Positions 1 to 9,389 are shown, counted from the first letter of the stretch. The stretch: DNA of 64,000 nt from Actinomycetales bacterium (GCA_002919305.1 PKFB01000060.1:124001-188000), one strand, 5' to 3'. Translations and numbers: made by a program. The notes: generated by a model from the sequence alone, not told the origin.

Positions 1-332
1 TGTGCGGACAGGTTTCGCACCGCCGCTGACTCGGACCGTCCTCCGAGGTGGGTGAAGTGCGATGGGTACTTCCGCTCCTGCACCAGGTGGGCAGCCAGCG
101 CTGTCTTGCCTAATCCAGGGTCGGCCTGGATGAACACAAACCCACAAGGCTGCTCGGTCAGAAACCGATCCACCTGTTCGATCAGCCACTCTCGGCCGAC
201 GAACTCCGACAGCCGTGCATCAGTGAATACAGGCCGTGGGTTCTGTGTCGCCATCAATGACGACACGAAACCCGCAACGACGGTGTGGCTCATATTCACA
301 CTGATTGGGTCCGCATCCTCGCTGATCGTCAC
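1..332 (-). CDS. Partial STAND/AAA P-loop NTPase (C-terminus beyond left edge)
   Basis: Reading leftwards from a GTG at 330-332, preceded by AGGAGG with 8 nt spacing, there is an open frame of 110 codons that leaves the window. It contains a short leader, a conserved FVGREWL entry motif and a Walker A loop (ADPGLGKT) followed by ALAAHL. This FxGRE...PGxGKT pattern is typical of signal-transducing NTPases (NACHT/NB-ARC-like AAA domains) that carry sensor repeats further downstream. The C-terminal part, and so the effector or sensor, cannot be seen. It runs in the same direction as the NB-ARC/TPR gene that follows, which suggests a cluster of such proteins. The family call is solid at the P-loop level only. 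Confidence 0.7.
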   Translation of the reverse strand, partial: MTISEDADPISVNMSHTVVAGFVSSLMATQNPRPVFTDARLSEFVGREWLIEQVDRFLTEQPCGFVFIQADPGLGKTALAAHLVQERKYPSHFTHLGGRSESAAVRNLSA

Positions 333-811
333 CGCACCAGCCTCCTAGAAAACCTCACACCATGCCGTAGCGCAACAGTCGAGCTATGTCTATTTCTCTG
401 TTGGTCGCCTCAGCGCCTGTGTACCCATTGCACCCGTCGCCTCCGCCGACCACCACTGAATTTCGGCTTTGAAGAGAACACCAAGCCGGCTACTACTCTG
501 AAACCCCGCCGCCACCCCTGACTGCTCGGCGTGACCCCATTCGGCCAAGGCTTACCCACCCAACACCTCAATCACGTGCGCCCGGAAGCCCAGACCAGGA
601 CAGGAACCAGACAAGCTCAAAGCCGGACTCGACGGCGGCATACCGCGATGATCGCCGTGCTGCGCCTTCGTTGCTTTCAGACGGCCAGCTCGACAGCTCG
701 AGATACGTAACCAAACGTCTTTAAGGCTCCGTGTCGTGGTCAGGGAGGTGAGGATGGCTGGGCTGGGGTCGCCGTCGAAGGGCAAACCCTCATTGCTTTG
801 ACTCAGGTTGC
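333..811. other. Intergenic, no gene supported
   Basis: About 480 nt between the partial NTPase and the next stop codon. Short open frames exist on both strands, but none has a good ribosome binding site or a recognisable product. No tRNA, strong hairpin or long repeat was seen. It should hold the promoter of the partial NTPase at its left end. Confidence 0.5.
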
Positions 812-3800
812 TTATTTAAGGGTCTCGAGGGCGCGTCGTGTGGTCATGGTGTCGGGGTGGTCGGGTCCGAGGGTGCGTTCTCGGGCTGTGAGGACCTGTT
901 GATAGAGACTGACGGCTTCATCGCGGCGTCCCGCTAACCAGTAGGCACCGGCGAGGCTGTGCTGAATGGCCAGGGTGTCGGGGTGGTCGGGTCCGAGGGT
1001 GCGTTCCGCGCTGGTGATGGCCTGCTGGTAAAGGTCAATGGCTTCGTTGAACCGTCCTGCTGATCGGTAGGCGACGGCGAGGTTGCCTCGGATAGTCAGG
1101 GTGTCGGGGTGGTCGGGTCCGAGAGTGCGTTCCGCGCTGGTGATGGCCTGCTGGTAGAGGGTGATGGCCTCATCGAGGCGTCCGGCCGCCCGGTAGGCGG
1201 TGGCCAGGCCGTGTCGGATGACTAGGGTGTCGGAATGGTCCGGACCTAGGACACGCTCCGCACTGGTAAGAGCCTGTTGGTAGAGGGAGATGGCCTGATC
1301 GAGGTGCCCCGCTGCCTGATGGGCGCTGGCGAGGCTGTGCCGGGTGGACAGGGTGTCAGGATGCTCGGGCCCTAAGGTGCGTTCGTCCTCGGTGAGGATC
1401 TGTTGGTAGAGGGTGATGGCCTCATCGAGGCGCCCCGCTGATTGATAGGCGTTGGCGAGGCTGTACCGGGCAGCGCGCGTATCACGGTGGTTGGGGCCCA
1501 AGGCGCGTTCCCGATCTGCGATGACCTTTTGGTAGAGGGTGATGGCCTCAGCAAGCCGCCCGGCCGACCGGTAGGCGACGGCGAGGTTGCCTCGTGTGGT
1601 CATGGTGTCGGGGTGGTCGGGGCCCAGAGTGCGTTCTGCGCCGGTGAGGGTCTGTTGGTAGAGGGTGATGGCCTCATCAAACTGCCCTGCCACCTGATAG
1701 GCAGCGGCGAGGTTACCGCGGGCCGTCAGAGTGCTGGGATGGTTGGGACCAAAGACACGCTCCGCGCTGGTGAGGACGTGGCGGAACAAGTCGATGGCTT
1801 CCTCGAGGCGTCCTGCTGCTTCGTAGGCGCTAGCGAGGTTGTGTCGGGTGGCCAGGGTGTGGGGGTGATCAGGCCCGAGGATGCGCTCTCGACCGGCGCG
1901 GGCTTGTTGGAGTAGCTCAATGGCCTCGTCGAGGCGTCCCGCCGCCCGGTAGGCGCCAGCAAGGCTGTGTTGGGTGGCCAGGGTGTGGGGATGGTCAGGC
2001 CCGAGGGTGCGCTCTACACCAGTGAGGGCCTGTTGGTAGAGGGGGATGGCGTCGTCGAGGCGTCCGGCCTGCTGGTAGGCGGTGGCGAGGTTTTGTCGGG
2101 TGATGAGGGGGTCGGGGTGGTCGGGTCCGAGGGTGCGTTCTTCGGTGGCGAGGACCTGACGGTAGAACTCGATGGCCTCGTCGAATCGGCCCGCTTGCTG
2201 GTAGATCGTGGCGAGGTTGTAGCGGGCAGCCAGGGCGTAGGGATGGTCGGGTCCGAGGCTGCGCTCTGTGCTGGTGAGGATTTGGTGGAACAGGTCAATA
2301 GCTTTGGGGAATTGCCCTACTGCCTGGTAAGCGGTGGCGAGGTTGCCTCGTGTGGTCAGGGTGTCGGGGTGGTCGGGCCCAAGGACGCGTTCTTCGGTAG
2401 CGAGGACCTGGTGGTAGAGATCAATGGCTACCTCGATTTCCCCTATTTCCTGCTGACTGACGGCGAGGTTGTTGCGGATGGTCAAGGTCTGGGGATGGTC
2501 AGGACCCAACGAGCGTTCAGCGTCGGTGAGCAGTGCTTCTTCGTAACCGATGGCGTGAGCGAGGTTCCCTGCGGCTTTCAGGTGTTGCCCAACCCAGATC
2601 CTCAACTCTGTGACGCGCTCGATGAGCTTCGAGTCGCCGGTGAAACGTCCGGTGGAGGGGTCGCGATCGAGGGTGTCGGTGAGCGCGTCGATGTGGTTGA
2701 TCACCTCAGCGGCGATCTGCCGCTGCTCCCGTGCCTTGTCATGCGGTACGAGTAGGCGGTTCAGGATCTCAACAGCGTCGCTGAGGACGGTGGTGAGGCG
2801 GGAACGCCGCCGTGCGCGATCGCGTAGCACCTGAGCCACCAGCCGATGCATGATCACCGACTGGCCATGGTGGGAAAAGACCACCAGCGAGGCGTCAGCG
2901 AGCGTACCCAGGGCCGCGTCAACGCGCTCTGAACCCACCGCGGCAGTCGCAGACTCGGGTCTCGCTTCGCCAGAAGGGTCGGTATGGACGGGCAGGAGCG
3001 CGAGGAAGTCCCGGTTCACACCGGCTGGGGACAGCATCGCCAGCACGTCAAGCAGCCGGCCGGTCAGCCCATCCAGGCCATGAGTGGCTTCTACCTCCTC
3101 CACCGCTAGGGCGATCGCCTCACCTGCCCCTTGCGGGTACTCCCTTCCGTCCACACGGGACAGGCGCTCATCCAGCGGAAACCGCTTCAACTGATCCACG
3201 TACGTCAGGTACGGCAAGTGTTGGGAGCGGATCACGGTGGCGGCATAGGGCAACGCCAGCGGCAGTTGCTCTACCGCTTCACCGACGGCGCGGGCGCCGG
3301 CGTCGTCGTTCAGACCGGTGCGTTCTTGCAGGTAGGCCAGGGTTTCTTCTTCAGTGAACGGTCCTACCTGCACTCTGGTGCCTAGGGTGTCACACCGTGG
3401 GGATCGGCTGGTGAGGACGATCTGGGCTGTGCCGGTGGCGGGCAGCCAGGGCGCCACATCGTCTGGGTTGGTGACGTCGTCGAACACCACCAGCACCCGC
3501 TCGGTCGTGTTTTCGAGCCACCGTTTTGCTGCTTGCGCCCGTTCACGGGTATTCGCCAGGGTCGGTACCCGGGCGTCCACCGTATCGGCGATCTCACTCA
3601 AGCCGGTTATCACGTGGGACACAGATTCGGCCGCGAGCCACGCCACCAGATCCCAGCCCGCCTCGATGCGCTTCCGCGCTAACGATGCGGCCAGCTGCGT
3701 TTTCCCTACCCCCGGGCGGCCGGTGATTGAACACACTCGCCCGTTTAGCCGCCGGCTCGGCCTATGCGTTCTCACCCTCGGGCCGTCTGTTACGAAATGT

Positions 3801-4306
3801 TCTCCGGTTGGCTGGCCTGCTTCGAGTGCGGTTTCGAGTTGTTGAAGGAGAGCGGTACGCGGTTGGAAGCCCACGGGGGCGCGAGGCACATTCCCCACGA
3901 CCCGGACGGCAGCAGAGCGATCCTCAGCGACGGAGGTGTTTTCCGTGCTGGCCGTGTTCGATGACGACTGTGCTTGGAAAGACGGTGCGCTTTCTGGCTC
4001 AGCGTCCACCGTCTCAGCGATCTCAGCCTGTCCTGGTCTGTTTTGTTCCGGTGAAGTCTGCGGCTCTGTCACCGTGGGCTTGTTCCGACCAGCCCACCAT
4101 CCCATACCCGCCACAACCGCACTCGTCACGACCGCGGCCACGCCTAACGCCACGTTATCCCGTACCGCCGCGGCAGACTCCCCGGTAGGCGGCCCGAACC
4201 GGTGCCAGCACCACCACACCCCCAAGAAGGACACCAGAGCTCCTACCACCGTCAGCGCCCAGCGCCCTATCCGACCAGTCACCCCAGCTCCCATACCCGC
4301 TGACAT
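812..4306 (-). CDS. Membrane-anchored NB-ARC / tetratricopeptide-repeat STAND protein
   Basis: 1164 residues. Two hydrophobic helices (about 15-35 and 51-72) are followed by a low-complexity linker, then an NB-ARC module: Walker A GRPGVGKT at about 196-203, Walker B RVLVVFDDV, sensor QIVLTSRS and the QLPLAL (GLPL-like) motif. The C-terminal half is kinesin-light-chain-type TPRs with the signature LGPDHPDT...NLAxAYxxAGRxDEAIxLYQQ, 13 full 42-residue units and a final half unit. STAND proteins oligomerise on ligand binding; with no recognised effector domain, the membrane helices may be the output. A decayed relative lies upstream at 4781-6590. The start ATG lies 23 nt after a good -10 box and no Shine-Dalgarno is evident, so a short leader or an alternative start (Met5) is possible. 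Confidence 0.9.
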   Translation of the reverse strand: MSAGMGAGVTGRIGRWALTVVGALVSFLGVWWCWHRFGPPTGESAAAVRDNVALGVAAVVTSAVVAGMGWWAGRNKPTVTEPQTSPEQNRPGQAEIAETVDAEPESAPSFQAQSSSNTASTENTSVAEDRSAAVRVVGNVPRAPVGFQPRTALLQQLETALEAGQPTGEHFVTDGPRVRTHRPSRRLNGRVCSITGRPGVGKTQLAASLARKRIEAGWDLVAWLAAESVSHVITGLSEIADTVDARVPTLANTRERAQAAKRWLENTTERVLVVFDDVTNPDDVAPWLPATGTAQIVLTSRSPRCDTLGTRVQVGPFTEEETLAYLQERTGLNDDAGARAVGEAVEQLPLALPYAATVIRSQHLPYLTYVDQLKRFPLDERLSRVDGREYPQGAGEAIALAVEEVEATHGLDGLTGRLLDVLAMLSPAGVNRDFLALLPVHTDPSGEARPESATAAVGSERVDAALGTLADASLVVFSHHGQSVIMHRLVAQVLRDRARRRSRLTTVLSDAVEILNRLLVPHDKAREQRQIAAEVINHIDALTDTLDRDPSTGRFTGDSKLIERVTELRIWVGQHLKAAGNLAHAIGYEEALLTDAERSLGPDHPQTLTIRNNLAVSQQEIGEIEVAIDLYHQVLATEERVLGPDHPDTLTTRGNLATAYQAVGQFPKAIDLFHQILTSTERSLGPDHPYALAARYNLATIYQQAGRFDEAIEFYRQVLATEERTLGPDHPDPLITRQNLATAYQQAGRLDDAIPLYQQALTGVERTLGPDHPHTLATQHSLAGAYRAAGRLDEAIELLQQARAGRERILGPDHPHTLATRHNLASAYEAAGRLEEAIDLFRHVLTSAERVFGPNHPSTLTARGNLAAAYQVAGQFDEAITLYQQTLTGAERTLGPDHPDTMTTRGNLAVAYRSAGRLAEAITLYQKVIADRERALGPNHRDTRAARYSLANAYQSAGRLDEAITLYQQILTEDERTLGPEHPDTLSTRHSLASAHQAAGHLDQAISLYQQALTSAERVLGPDHSDTLVIRHGLATAYRAAGRLDEAITLYQQAITSAERTLGPDHPDTLTIRGNLAVAYRSAGRFNEAIDLYQQAITSAERTLGPDHPDTLAIQHSLAGAYWLAGRRDEAVSLYQQVLTARERTLGPDHPDTMTTRRALETLK
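830..2560 (-). repeat. 126-bp tandem repeats coding for TPR units
   Basis: Fourteen occurrences of the LGPDHP-type codon block recur every 126 bp, giving 13 complete units inside the NB-ARC/TPR gene. The DNA is highly similar between units (for example the block around ggtgtcggggtggtcgggtc recurs on the plus strand), which implies recent expansion or homogenisation. Unit number is probably variable between strains. Confidence 0.85.
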
Positions 4307-4327
4307 GCGCAGATACGTACTGCGAAA

Positions 4328-4357
4328 GGGTTATAACCCGTCACCGCAATAACTCAA
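4328..4357 (-). promoter_or_regulatory. Promoter of the NB-ARC/TPR gene
   Basis: On the minus strand a -35 TTGAGT (4352-4357) is separated by 16 nt from a -10 TATAAC (4330-4335), placing the start of transcription about 16 nt upstream of the ATG. The -10 sits inside a perfect 12-bp palindrome GGGTTATAACCC (4328-4339) that could be an operator. Confidence 0.55.
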
Positions 4358-4780
4358 TTGTGGACAGGAAGGCTCGCAGCTGCTTTGGAACGAAGTGATC
4401 GAGCGGTTGCGGTGATTGACCAGATATGACAGGCCTGTCTCGACTGGAGAGTGGCTAGTTCGTAATGATCCGTCGAGACCCACCTCGGTCAGGACATAGT
4501 AGTGATCGCTGCGGCAGGAACAAGGAGCACCAAAGCGGTAAACCGGGAAGTGTCCTTGGTAAGAACACGGGCGATATCAGAGTAGCCACGCGTACGAGTG
4601 CGGTCGTGCGCCTGGGATCGCAGGTTACGTGTATGGCCGGTGCCGCTGGCGGGTGTTCGTAGGGCAGCACAAGGGGGGCCGGGCCTCCCGCTTGACTGGC
4701 GTGGTCAAGGGGGAGTGACCGACATGACTGGGCATTTGATGGCGTGTAGCGATCGCCGTGTTCTGCTTCAGGGCTCCAAG
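4358..4780. other. Intergenic between intact and decayed STAND genes
   Basis: About 420 nt with no convincing gene on either strand. A short GC-rich inverted repeat lies near 4673-4692 (GGGGGCC...GGCCTCCC), which may act as a terminator for the decayed gene to the right. Confidence 0.4.
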
Positions 4781-6590
4781 CTATGACTGGCCTGAGGAAC
4801 CAGAACTCGACGCCTTTGTCGCGGTGTCGTGGTTAGGTGTGCAGGACACGACTGTACGCGGGGCATCCCGAAGACCGAACCAGCGCCACTTTAATGGGCG
4901 AGTCGTGGCCTTTTTGAGAGCGTTGAGCGTGCGCTGCGTGGCCCGGGTGTAGGGATGACGTGGACCGAGGATGCGTTTCTGGACGGTAAGGAGCTGGCGG
5001 TAAAGGGCGGTGGCCTCATAGAGGCGTCCCGCTGCCTGGTAGGCACCGGCGAGGATATGCCGGATGAACAAGAGGTCAGGGTGGTCAGGGCCGAGAATCC
5101 CCTCTTTGACGCTGAGGACATGGTGGTAGAGGGCGATGGCCTCGGTAAATCGCTCTACCAGCAGGAAGGCGCGAGCGAGGTCGTATCGGGTACTCAGGAC
5201 GTCAGGATGGTCAGGACCGAGGGTGAGCTCTTGGTCGGTGAGGGTCCGGTAGTAGAGGTCGATGGCTTCATCGAAGCGTTCCTCCAATAGGTAGACCCTG
5301 GCAAGGCTGAGCCGAGTAGACAGGGTGTAGGGGTGTAAAGGACCAAAGGTAAATTTCTGAAGTGGCGAGGTTTCGCTCGAATCGTTCGCTGAGGCTAGAG
5401 GGCTGAGCGGGTGAGAGCAGGGTGGTATCGGGCGGTCGGGGTGGCCCTCAGCTGAGTGATGCGTTCGGTGAGCTGCGGATGGTAGTCGAAACGTTTGCTG
5501 AAATCACGGTTTAGGGCGTTGGCGAGCGTATCGATGTGGTTGATCACCTCAGCGGCGATCTGCCGTCGCCTCCATTTCTTGTCGTGAAGTACGTGTAGAC
5601 GGGTCAGAAACTCGAGGGTGTCGGTGAAGCTGGTGTAGCGGCGGCCACGTCGACAGGCGCGGTCGCGTAGGACTCGGGCTACCAGGTGGTGCATGAGCAC
5701 TGACCGGCCGTCGTGGGAGAAGGGCACTAACGGCGTGTCGGCTAACGCCCTCAGGGCCGCATCAATGTGTTCTGAACCCACTGCGGCCCGAGCCCGCTCC
5801 TTCTTCCTGGGTTGTGGTTCTGCCGCGTTGGGGGTGGCGGTAGAGGCGGGCAAGTGTGCGAGGAGGTCCCGGCTTCAACGTCCGCCACCACGAGCGCGAT
5901 TGCTCCACCCACCTTTACCGGGTATTCATCGAAGGCGACCCGGGACAGGTAGTCGTCCAATGGGAACCGCTTCAACCAGTCCTCATATGTCGCGTATGGC
6001 ACGCGTTGGGAGCGGATGACGGTGGCGGCGTGGGCTAGGGCCAGTGGTAGCCAGCTTACCGCTTCGCCGCCTGTGCTCGCTCTTCCGGATCCGCCTTGGC
6101 GGGCATGGGCATGTGGGTGTCCGCCGCGTTGGCGATCTCGCCTAAGCCAGCCACCACCTGGAGCGCGGATTCGGCTGCGATCCAGGCCACCAGGTTCCAT
6201 CCCGCCTCAATGCGGTGTCGATGTGGCGGCCAGCTGGGTTTTACCTACTCCTGGATCGCCTGTGAGGGAGTACACCACCGCCGGCTGGCCTGATTCGAGT
6301 GCGGTTTCGAGCTGTTGGAGGAGAGCGGTACGCGGTTGGAAGCCCACGAGGGCGCAAGGCACATTCCACACGACCCGCACGGCGGCAGAGCGAATCTCAT
6401 GGGCAAGGCCGTCTGTCTTCGTAGGCCATACCCAGCGAAGCTTATCCATGAAAGGCGGCGCGCTTCCTGGCTCAGCGGTTCTGCACGAGCGATCTCATCT
6501 TGCCTGTCTTGTGTCTCAAGCGGAATCCGCAACGCTATAACCGTGGACTTGTCCCGTCGGCCTACCGCTTCGCACCCGCCATGGCGGATG
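4781..6590 (-). pseudogene. Decayed second NB-ARC/TPR gene
   Basis: Fragments in different frames match the intact protein at 812-4306 in order. From the right: a linker remnant near 6480-6590; RSAAVRVVWNVPCA, GFQPRTALLQQLETALE and a Walker A (TGDPGVGKTQLAA) at 6207-6449; WLPLALAHAATVIRSQ with LKRFPLDDYLSRV around 5900-6080; AAVGSEHIDAALRALADT with LMHHLVARVLRDRA at 5395-5800; and four TPR-like units ending at 4781. The Walker B and ARC part is missing, and at least three frame changes separate the pieces. It could not yield a full STAND protein. The last fragment (4781-5287) is an open frame of 168 codons, but it starts inside a repeat. This is clearly a relic of a duplicated gene. Confidence 0.85.
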
Positions 6591-6755
6591 AACTCCGCAG
6601 CCACACGGCAGCGAACACCGGCAGCGGGTCCTGCGCCGCCGTCTGCAATGGCACCAGCCCGGCGACGATGCCGTCGTTGGGCAGGTTGATAAGGCCGCGT
6701 TTCCAGCGGCCGGATCACAGCAGGACCCATGCCGCCGTACGGTGATCGAATCCCG

Positions 6756-7205
6756 CTACTCCCGTGCTGGTCGCTTCACGCGGGTGCGTACCGACCCCTT
6801 GATGTCTCCGCCGACCGCTACCGCACCCGGGCCTAAAGACACCACCCCTGAGACGTTGCTGGGAGGCGGGGGAAGCTGACCGCCACCTTCCACATGTGTG
6901 GAGACCTCGCCGGTAATCGAGCCGCCGACGGCGACCGCCCCTTCCCCTGCGGAGATCACTGACTGGCCGCCGGTTGAGGGCGCTGGGAAACGCCATGCCA
7001 GTACCGCCACACCCACACCCACCACGGCCACCACCAGGTTCGCCACGGCGATTCCGTCAGCCCGACCCAGATCCCAGATCCGTATCGCGAACCACACCAA
7101 GCCACCGCAGGCCAGGGTGACCGCCACAGACAAGATCACTCCGCGTAGCCAACGCATAACATCATCATCGCTTGCGGCGGCTACCGCTTTAGCGGCCTCA
7201 TACAT
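6756..7205 (-). CDS. Small membrane protein with two VGG repeats
   Basis: About 149 residues from the ATG at 7205 (an upstream GTG at 7241 is possible; neither has a clear ribosome binding site). Two hydrophobic helices (VILSVAVTLACGGLVWFAI and IAVANLVVAVVGVGVAVLAW) are followed by a soluble tail with two copies of a short motif, GAVAVGGSITGEV and GAVAVGGDIKGSV, separated by a proline stretch. Such VGGxIxG strings are common in actinobacterial proteins next to STAND or effector-associated genes and are expected to form short beta-helical turns. It lies directly upstream of, and in the same direction as, the decayed NB-ARC/TPR gene, so it was probably its operon partner and is now orphaned. 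No enzymatic function is visible. Confidence 0.7.
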   Translation of the reverse strand: MYEAAKAVAAASDDDVMRWLRGVILSVAVTLACGGLVWFAIRIWDLGRADGIAVANLVVAVVGVGVAVLAWRFPAPSTGGQSVISAGEGAVAVGGSITGEVSTHVEGGGQLPPPPSNVSGVVSLGPGAVAVGGDIKGSVRTRVKRPARE

Positions 7206-7241
7206 GAGGCCAACGGAACGCGGCGCAGCTGAGAAAAGCAC

Positions 7242-7511
7242 GGCTGTTGTTGGCGCGCGTCGGGGCGGGTGCGAGGGAGCGATACTGATACCCGTTTGGT
7301 GCTTTCGAATCAGCTTTGAGTGGTTTTAAGTGGTTACGCGCTGCTGACCGGATTAGCGCAATTGGCGATTGCTCTATGTTCAAGATCACCGTATGAGAGG
7401 TAACGGCGAGCACAAGGAGAAGAAGACCACAAGCACAAGCCAGGCCCACACAAACAACAACGGCGATCAGCGTTGTGGCTGATCACCGCCGTAGGGTCCG
7501 TTGTGGACTGG
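7242..7511. other. Intergenic with TTTTAAGTGG-type direct repeats
   Basis: Upstream region of the VGG-repeat protein. It includes two close T-rich repeats, TTTGAGTGG and TTTTAAGTGG (7313-7333), that resemble the cluster at 24520-24585. No gene supported. Confidence 0.35.
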
Positions 7512-7585
7512 TGGCCAGGGGCGGGGTCGAACCGCCGACCTTCCGATTTTCAGTCGGACGCTCGTACCAACTGAGCTACCTGGCC
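7512..7585 (-). tRNA. tRNA-Phe (GAA)
   Basis: Minus-strand cloverleaf with acceptor GGCCAGG/CCTGGCC, discriminator A, D-arm AGCTCAGTTGGTA, anticodon loop CTGAAAA (GAA) and T-arm GGTTCGACCCC. No encoded CCA. It is the last of three tightly packed tRNAs. Confidence 0.95.
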
Positions 7586-7628
7586 GGGTAACTCCCCAGC
7601 CGCAAGGGTAGCGCGGCGAGGGGTGTTG

Positions 7629-7703
7629 CGGTCCCGACGGGATTTGAACCCGCGACCTCCGCCTTGACAGGGCGGCGAGCACTCCGAGCTGCTCCACGGG
7701 ACC
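7629..7703 (-). tRNA. tRNA-Asp (GTC)
   Basis: Minus-strand cloverleaf with acceptor GGTCCCG, anticodon loop CTGTCAA (GTC), T-arm GGGTTCAAATCCC and discriminator G. It lies 43 nt from tRNA-Phe and 21 nt from tRNA-Glu, so the three are probably cotranscribed as Glu-Asp-Phe. Confidence 0.95.
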
Positions 7704-7724
7704 AAGACCGGGATAACCCTATCG

Positions 7725-7797
7725 TGCCCCCAACGGGATTCGAACCCGCGCTACCGCCTTGAAAGGGCGGCGTCCTAGACCGCTAGACGATGGGGGC
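7725..7797 (-). tRNA. tRNA-Glu (TTC)
   Basis: Minus-strand cloverleaf with acceptor GCCCCCA/TGGGGGC, anticodon loop CTTTCAA (TTC), T-arm GGGTTCGAATCCC and discriminator A. It is the first gene of the Glu-Asp-Phe tRNA cluster. Confidence 0.95.
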
Positions 7798-7876
7798 TCG
7801 CCCCGCTGAAGGCCAGGTAAGCATACGTGACGCGGCCGCCTTCTCCAAACTCAGATACCCCTCGACACGTCGAGGG

Positions 7877-8473
7877 TCACCTAGGGTGCGGCCGAGACAT
7901 GGCCTGAGCTGCGGAAATGCTGGAGGCGACAAGTTCGGGAGGGTGTGGCGGGCAGGCGAGGGCGATCACGGCGGCGAGCCACGGGGCGTACTTGTCGGGC
8001 GTGATACAGAGGGCGCGGCGAAGCGTGGTGATGGGCACCCAGGCCCAGGTGGAGATCTCGGCGGGATCAGGGTTGGGAGTGGGGGTGCCGCTGGTGTGGC
8101 CGATCAAGACGTGGTCATATTCGTGCTCAACTCGTCCGGTTGCGTCATCAATAGCCCGATAGGTGAAGTGGCCAATTTCACGTAGAGGAATGCCGGAGAG
8201 TCCCATCTCTTCGGTGAGGCGGATGCGGGCGGCATCCGTGACGGACTGGCCGGGAGCGGGGTGGCCACAACAGGTGTTGGCCCAGCGGCCGGCGAATCGC
8301 GTTTTGAGGGTGGAGCGTTGCTGTAGGAGTACGCGGCCGTCGTCGCTGATCAGCAGCACCGAGAAGGCTCGGTGGGCTTTTCCGGGAGCAGTGTGAGCCT
8401 CTGCGACGCTGCAGGAACCGGTAGGGCGCCCGGCGGAGTCGACGAGTTCAACCAGATGTGCTTCTCGGATCAC
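7877..8473 (-). CDS. idi: Isopentenyl-diphosphate delta-isomerase, type I
   Basis: 198 residues with a Nudix-like fold. It interconverts isopentenyl and dimethylallyl diphosphate in the cytoplasm, feeding isoprenoid synthesis. The catalytic cysteine lies in NTCCGHP (C69), the metal-binding histidines in AEAHTAPGKAHRAFS (H27, H34), the Nudix-like helix contains LTEEMG, and the second catalytic/metal glutamates are in VEHEYDH (E116, E118). Length is close to the E. coli enzyme with a short C-terminal extension. It stands alone, transcribed away from the region on its right and towards the tRNA cluster. The start ATG follows a G-rich stretch about 8 nt away. Confidence 0.95.
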   Translation of the reverse strand: MIREAHLVELVDSAGRPTGSCSVAEAHTAPGKAHRAFSVLLISDDGRVLLQQRSTLKTRFAGRWANTCCGHPAPGQSVTDAARIRLTEEMGLSGIPLREIGHFTYRAIDDATGRVEHEYDHVLIGHTSGTPTPNPDPAEISTWAWVPITTLRRALCITPDKYAPWLAAVIALACPPHPPELVASSISAAQAMSRPHPR

Positions 8474-9181
8474 CTGGTCCCCCGAGATATCGCCGCGGCA
8501 GGTGTGAAATTCGTCACTATGGGCATTCGCGTACTCCTTCTGCCGACCGGACCCGGAGTGTCTTCGGGTCCAGATGGGTGACTGACCGAGCCGGGCCGGG
8601 CGGATGGACTTATGGGACAGGCCTGTGACCTGGGCTTTCGACCGAGCCTAGCCACAGACGAGAGGCGTGACCTGGGAAACCGGTGGGTGCCTTCTTGGTG
8701 AAGGCGGTTCAGAAGACCCTGCGGGCGGCTCCGGAAGGCGCTGACGATCCGTCGACGGCGCGTCGGCGCTCTTGCGTCGGTGATCCAAGGAACGTGGCTG
8801 AGTACGCGGCTGGGAAGGGGTCCGGACAGGGGGACTCTGTGGGTTAGCTAACGCTGAGTTATTCATCACGTTGCGCTGTACGTTGCGCTGTTCAAGCCTT
8901 GGCGGCAGCCGGCTATATCGGCACTATACGGGCATTTCTCGCTCTCGTCCCGCTAGATCGTTACTTAGAGATATCTTCTGTGTCAAAGTTATGAATCATG
9001 AATATCGGTAGTGGGTGAAGTAAACCCTCTATCGAACTCTTTACAGCGGTTATCCGGAACTGTTATACCTTCGTGCGTCACTTCATATAGCCGTGTGTCG
9101 ATGAGTGCTGGTCTAGGGGAGGCCCACGGTCAGTGGCATAGGCACCCGCCACGGCTACCTCCGGATATTGGGAGGCTCCGG
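8474..9181. other. Long gene-poor region with a tandem duplication
   Basis: About 700 nt without a supported gene. The part from about 8850 to 9080 is AT-richer than its surroundings. It holds a perfect 12-bp tandem duplication ACGTTGCGCTGT (8868-8879 and 8880-8891) and a 14-mer CCGGCTATATCGGC (8909-8922) that recurs at 9328-9341. The idi promoter should lie at its left end. Confidence 0.5.
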
Positions 9182-9385
9182 ATGAAAAGATCTCTCGAAG
9201 ATCGTTCGCAGCCGACCTGTTTGCCGACTCACTCGGTGAGTACAGCGTCCAATGTCGGACAGCGCAGGCGGTGTGGTCAGCGGTCAACCTTCGCGGTGAG
9301 GAGACGCCCGACGGCGGTTCTACTCCACCGGCTATATCGGCCCCTGGGATCTGATCTTCTTATCCAGCCGCCTCGACCTTTTTAA
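9182..9385 (+). CDS. Possible small protein, 67 residues
   Basis: An ATG with a very good GGGAGG and 6-nt spacing opens a 67-codon frame that ends in TAA five bases before a terminator-like hairpin. The predicted product is basic and rich in Arg, Ser and Thr, with no recognised domain, and its codon use is only moderately like that of the neighbours. The combination of ribosome binding site and terminator is the only support. It could instead be a small RNA with an incidental frame. Confidence 0.25.
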   Translation: MKRSLEDRSQPTCLPTHSVSTASNVGQRRRCGQRSTFAVRRRPTAVLLHRLYRPLGSDLLIQPPRPF

Positions 9386-9389
9386 GCGG

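Noticed and set aside
552-785. 77-codon minus-strand frame
   Set aside because: No ribosome binding site, no recognisable domain, mixed composition.
4455-4670. 71-codon frame between the two STAND loci
   Set aside because: Open on both strands in the same place, with no family pattern; likely chance.
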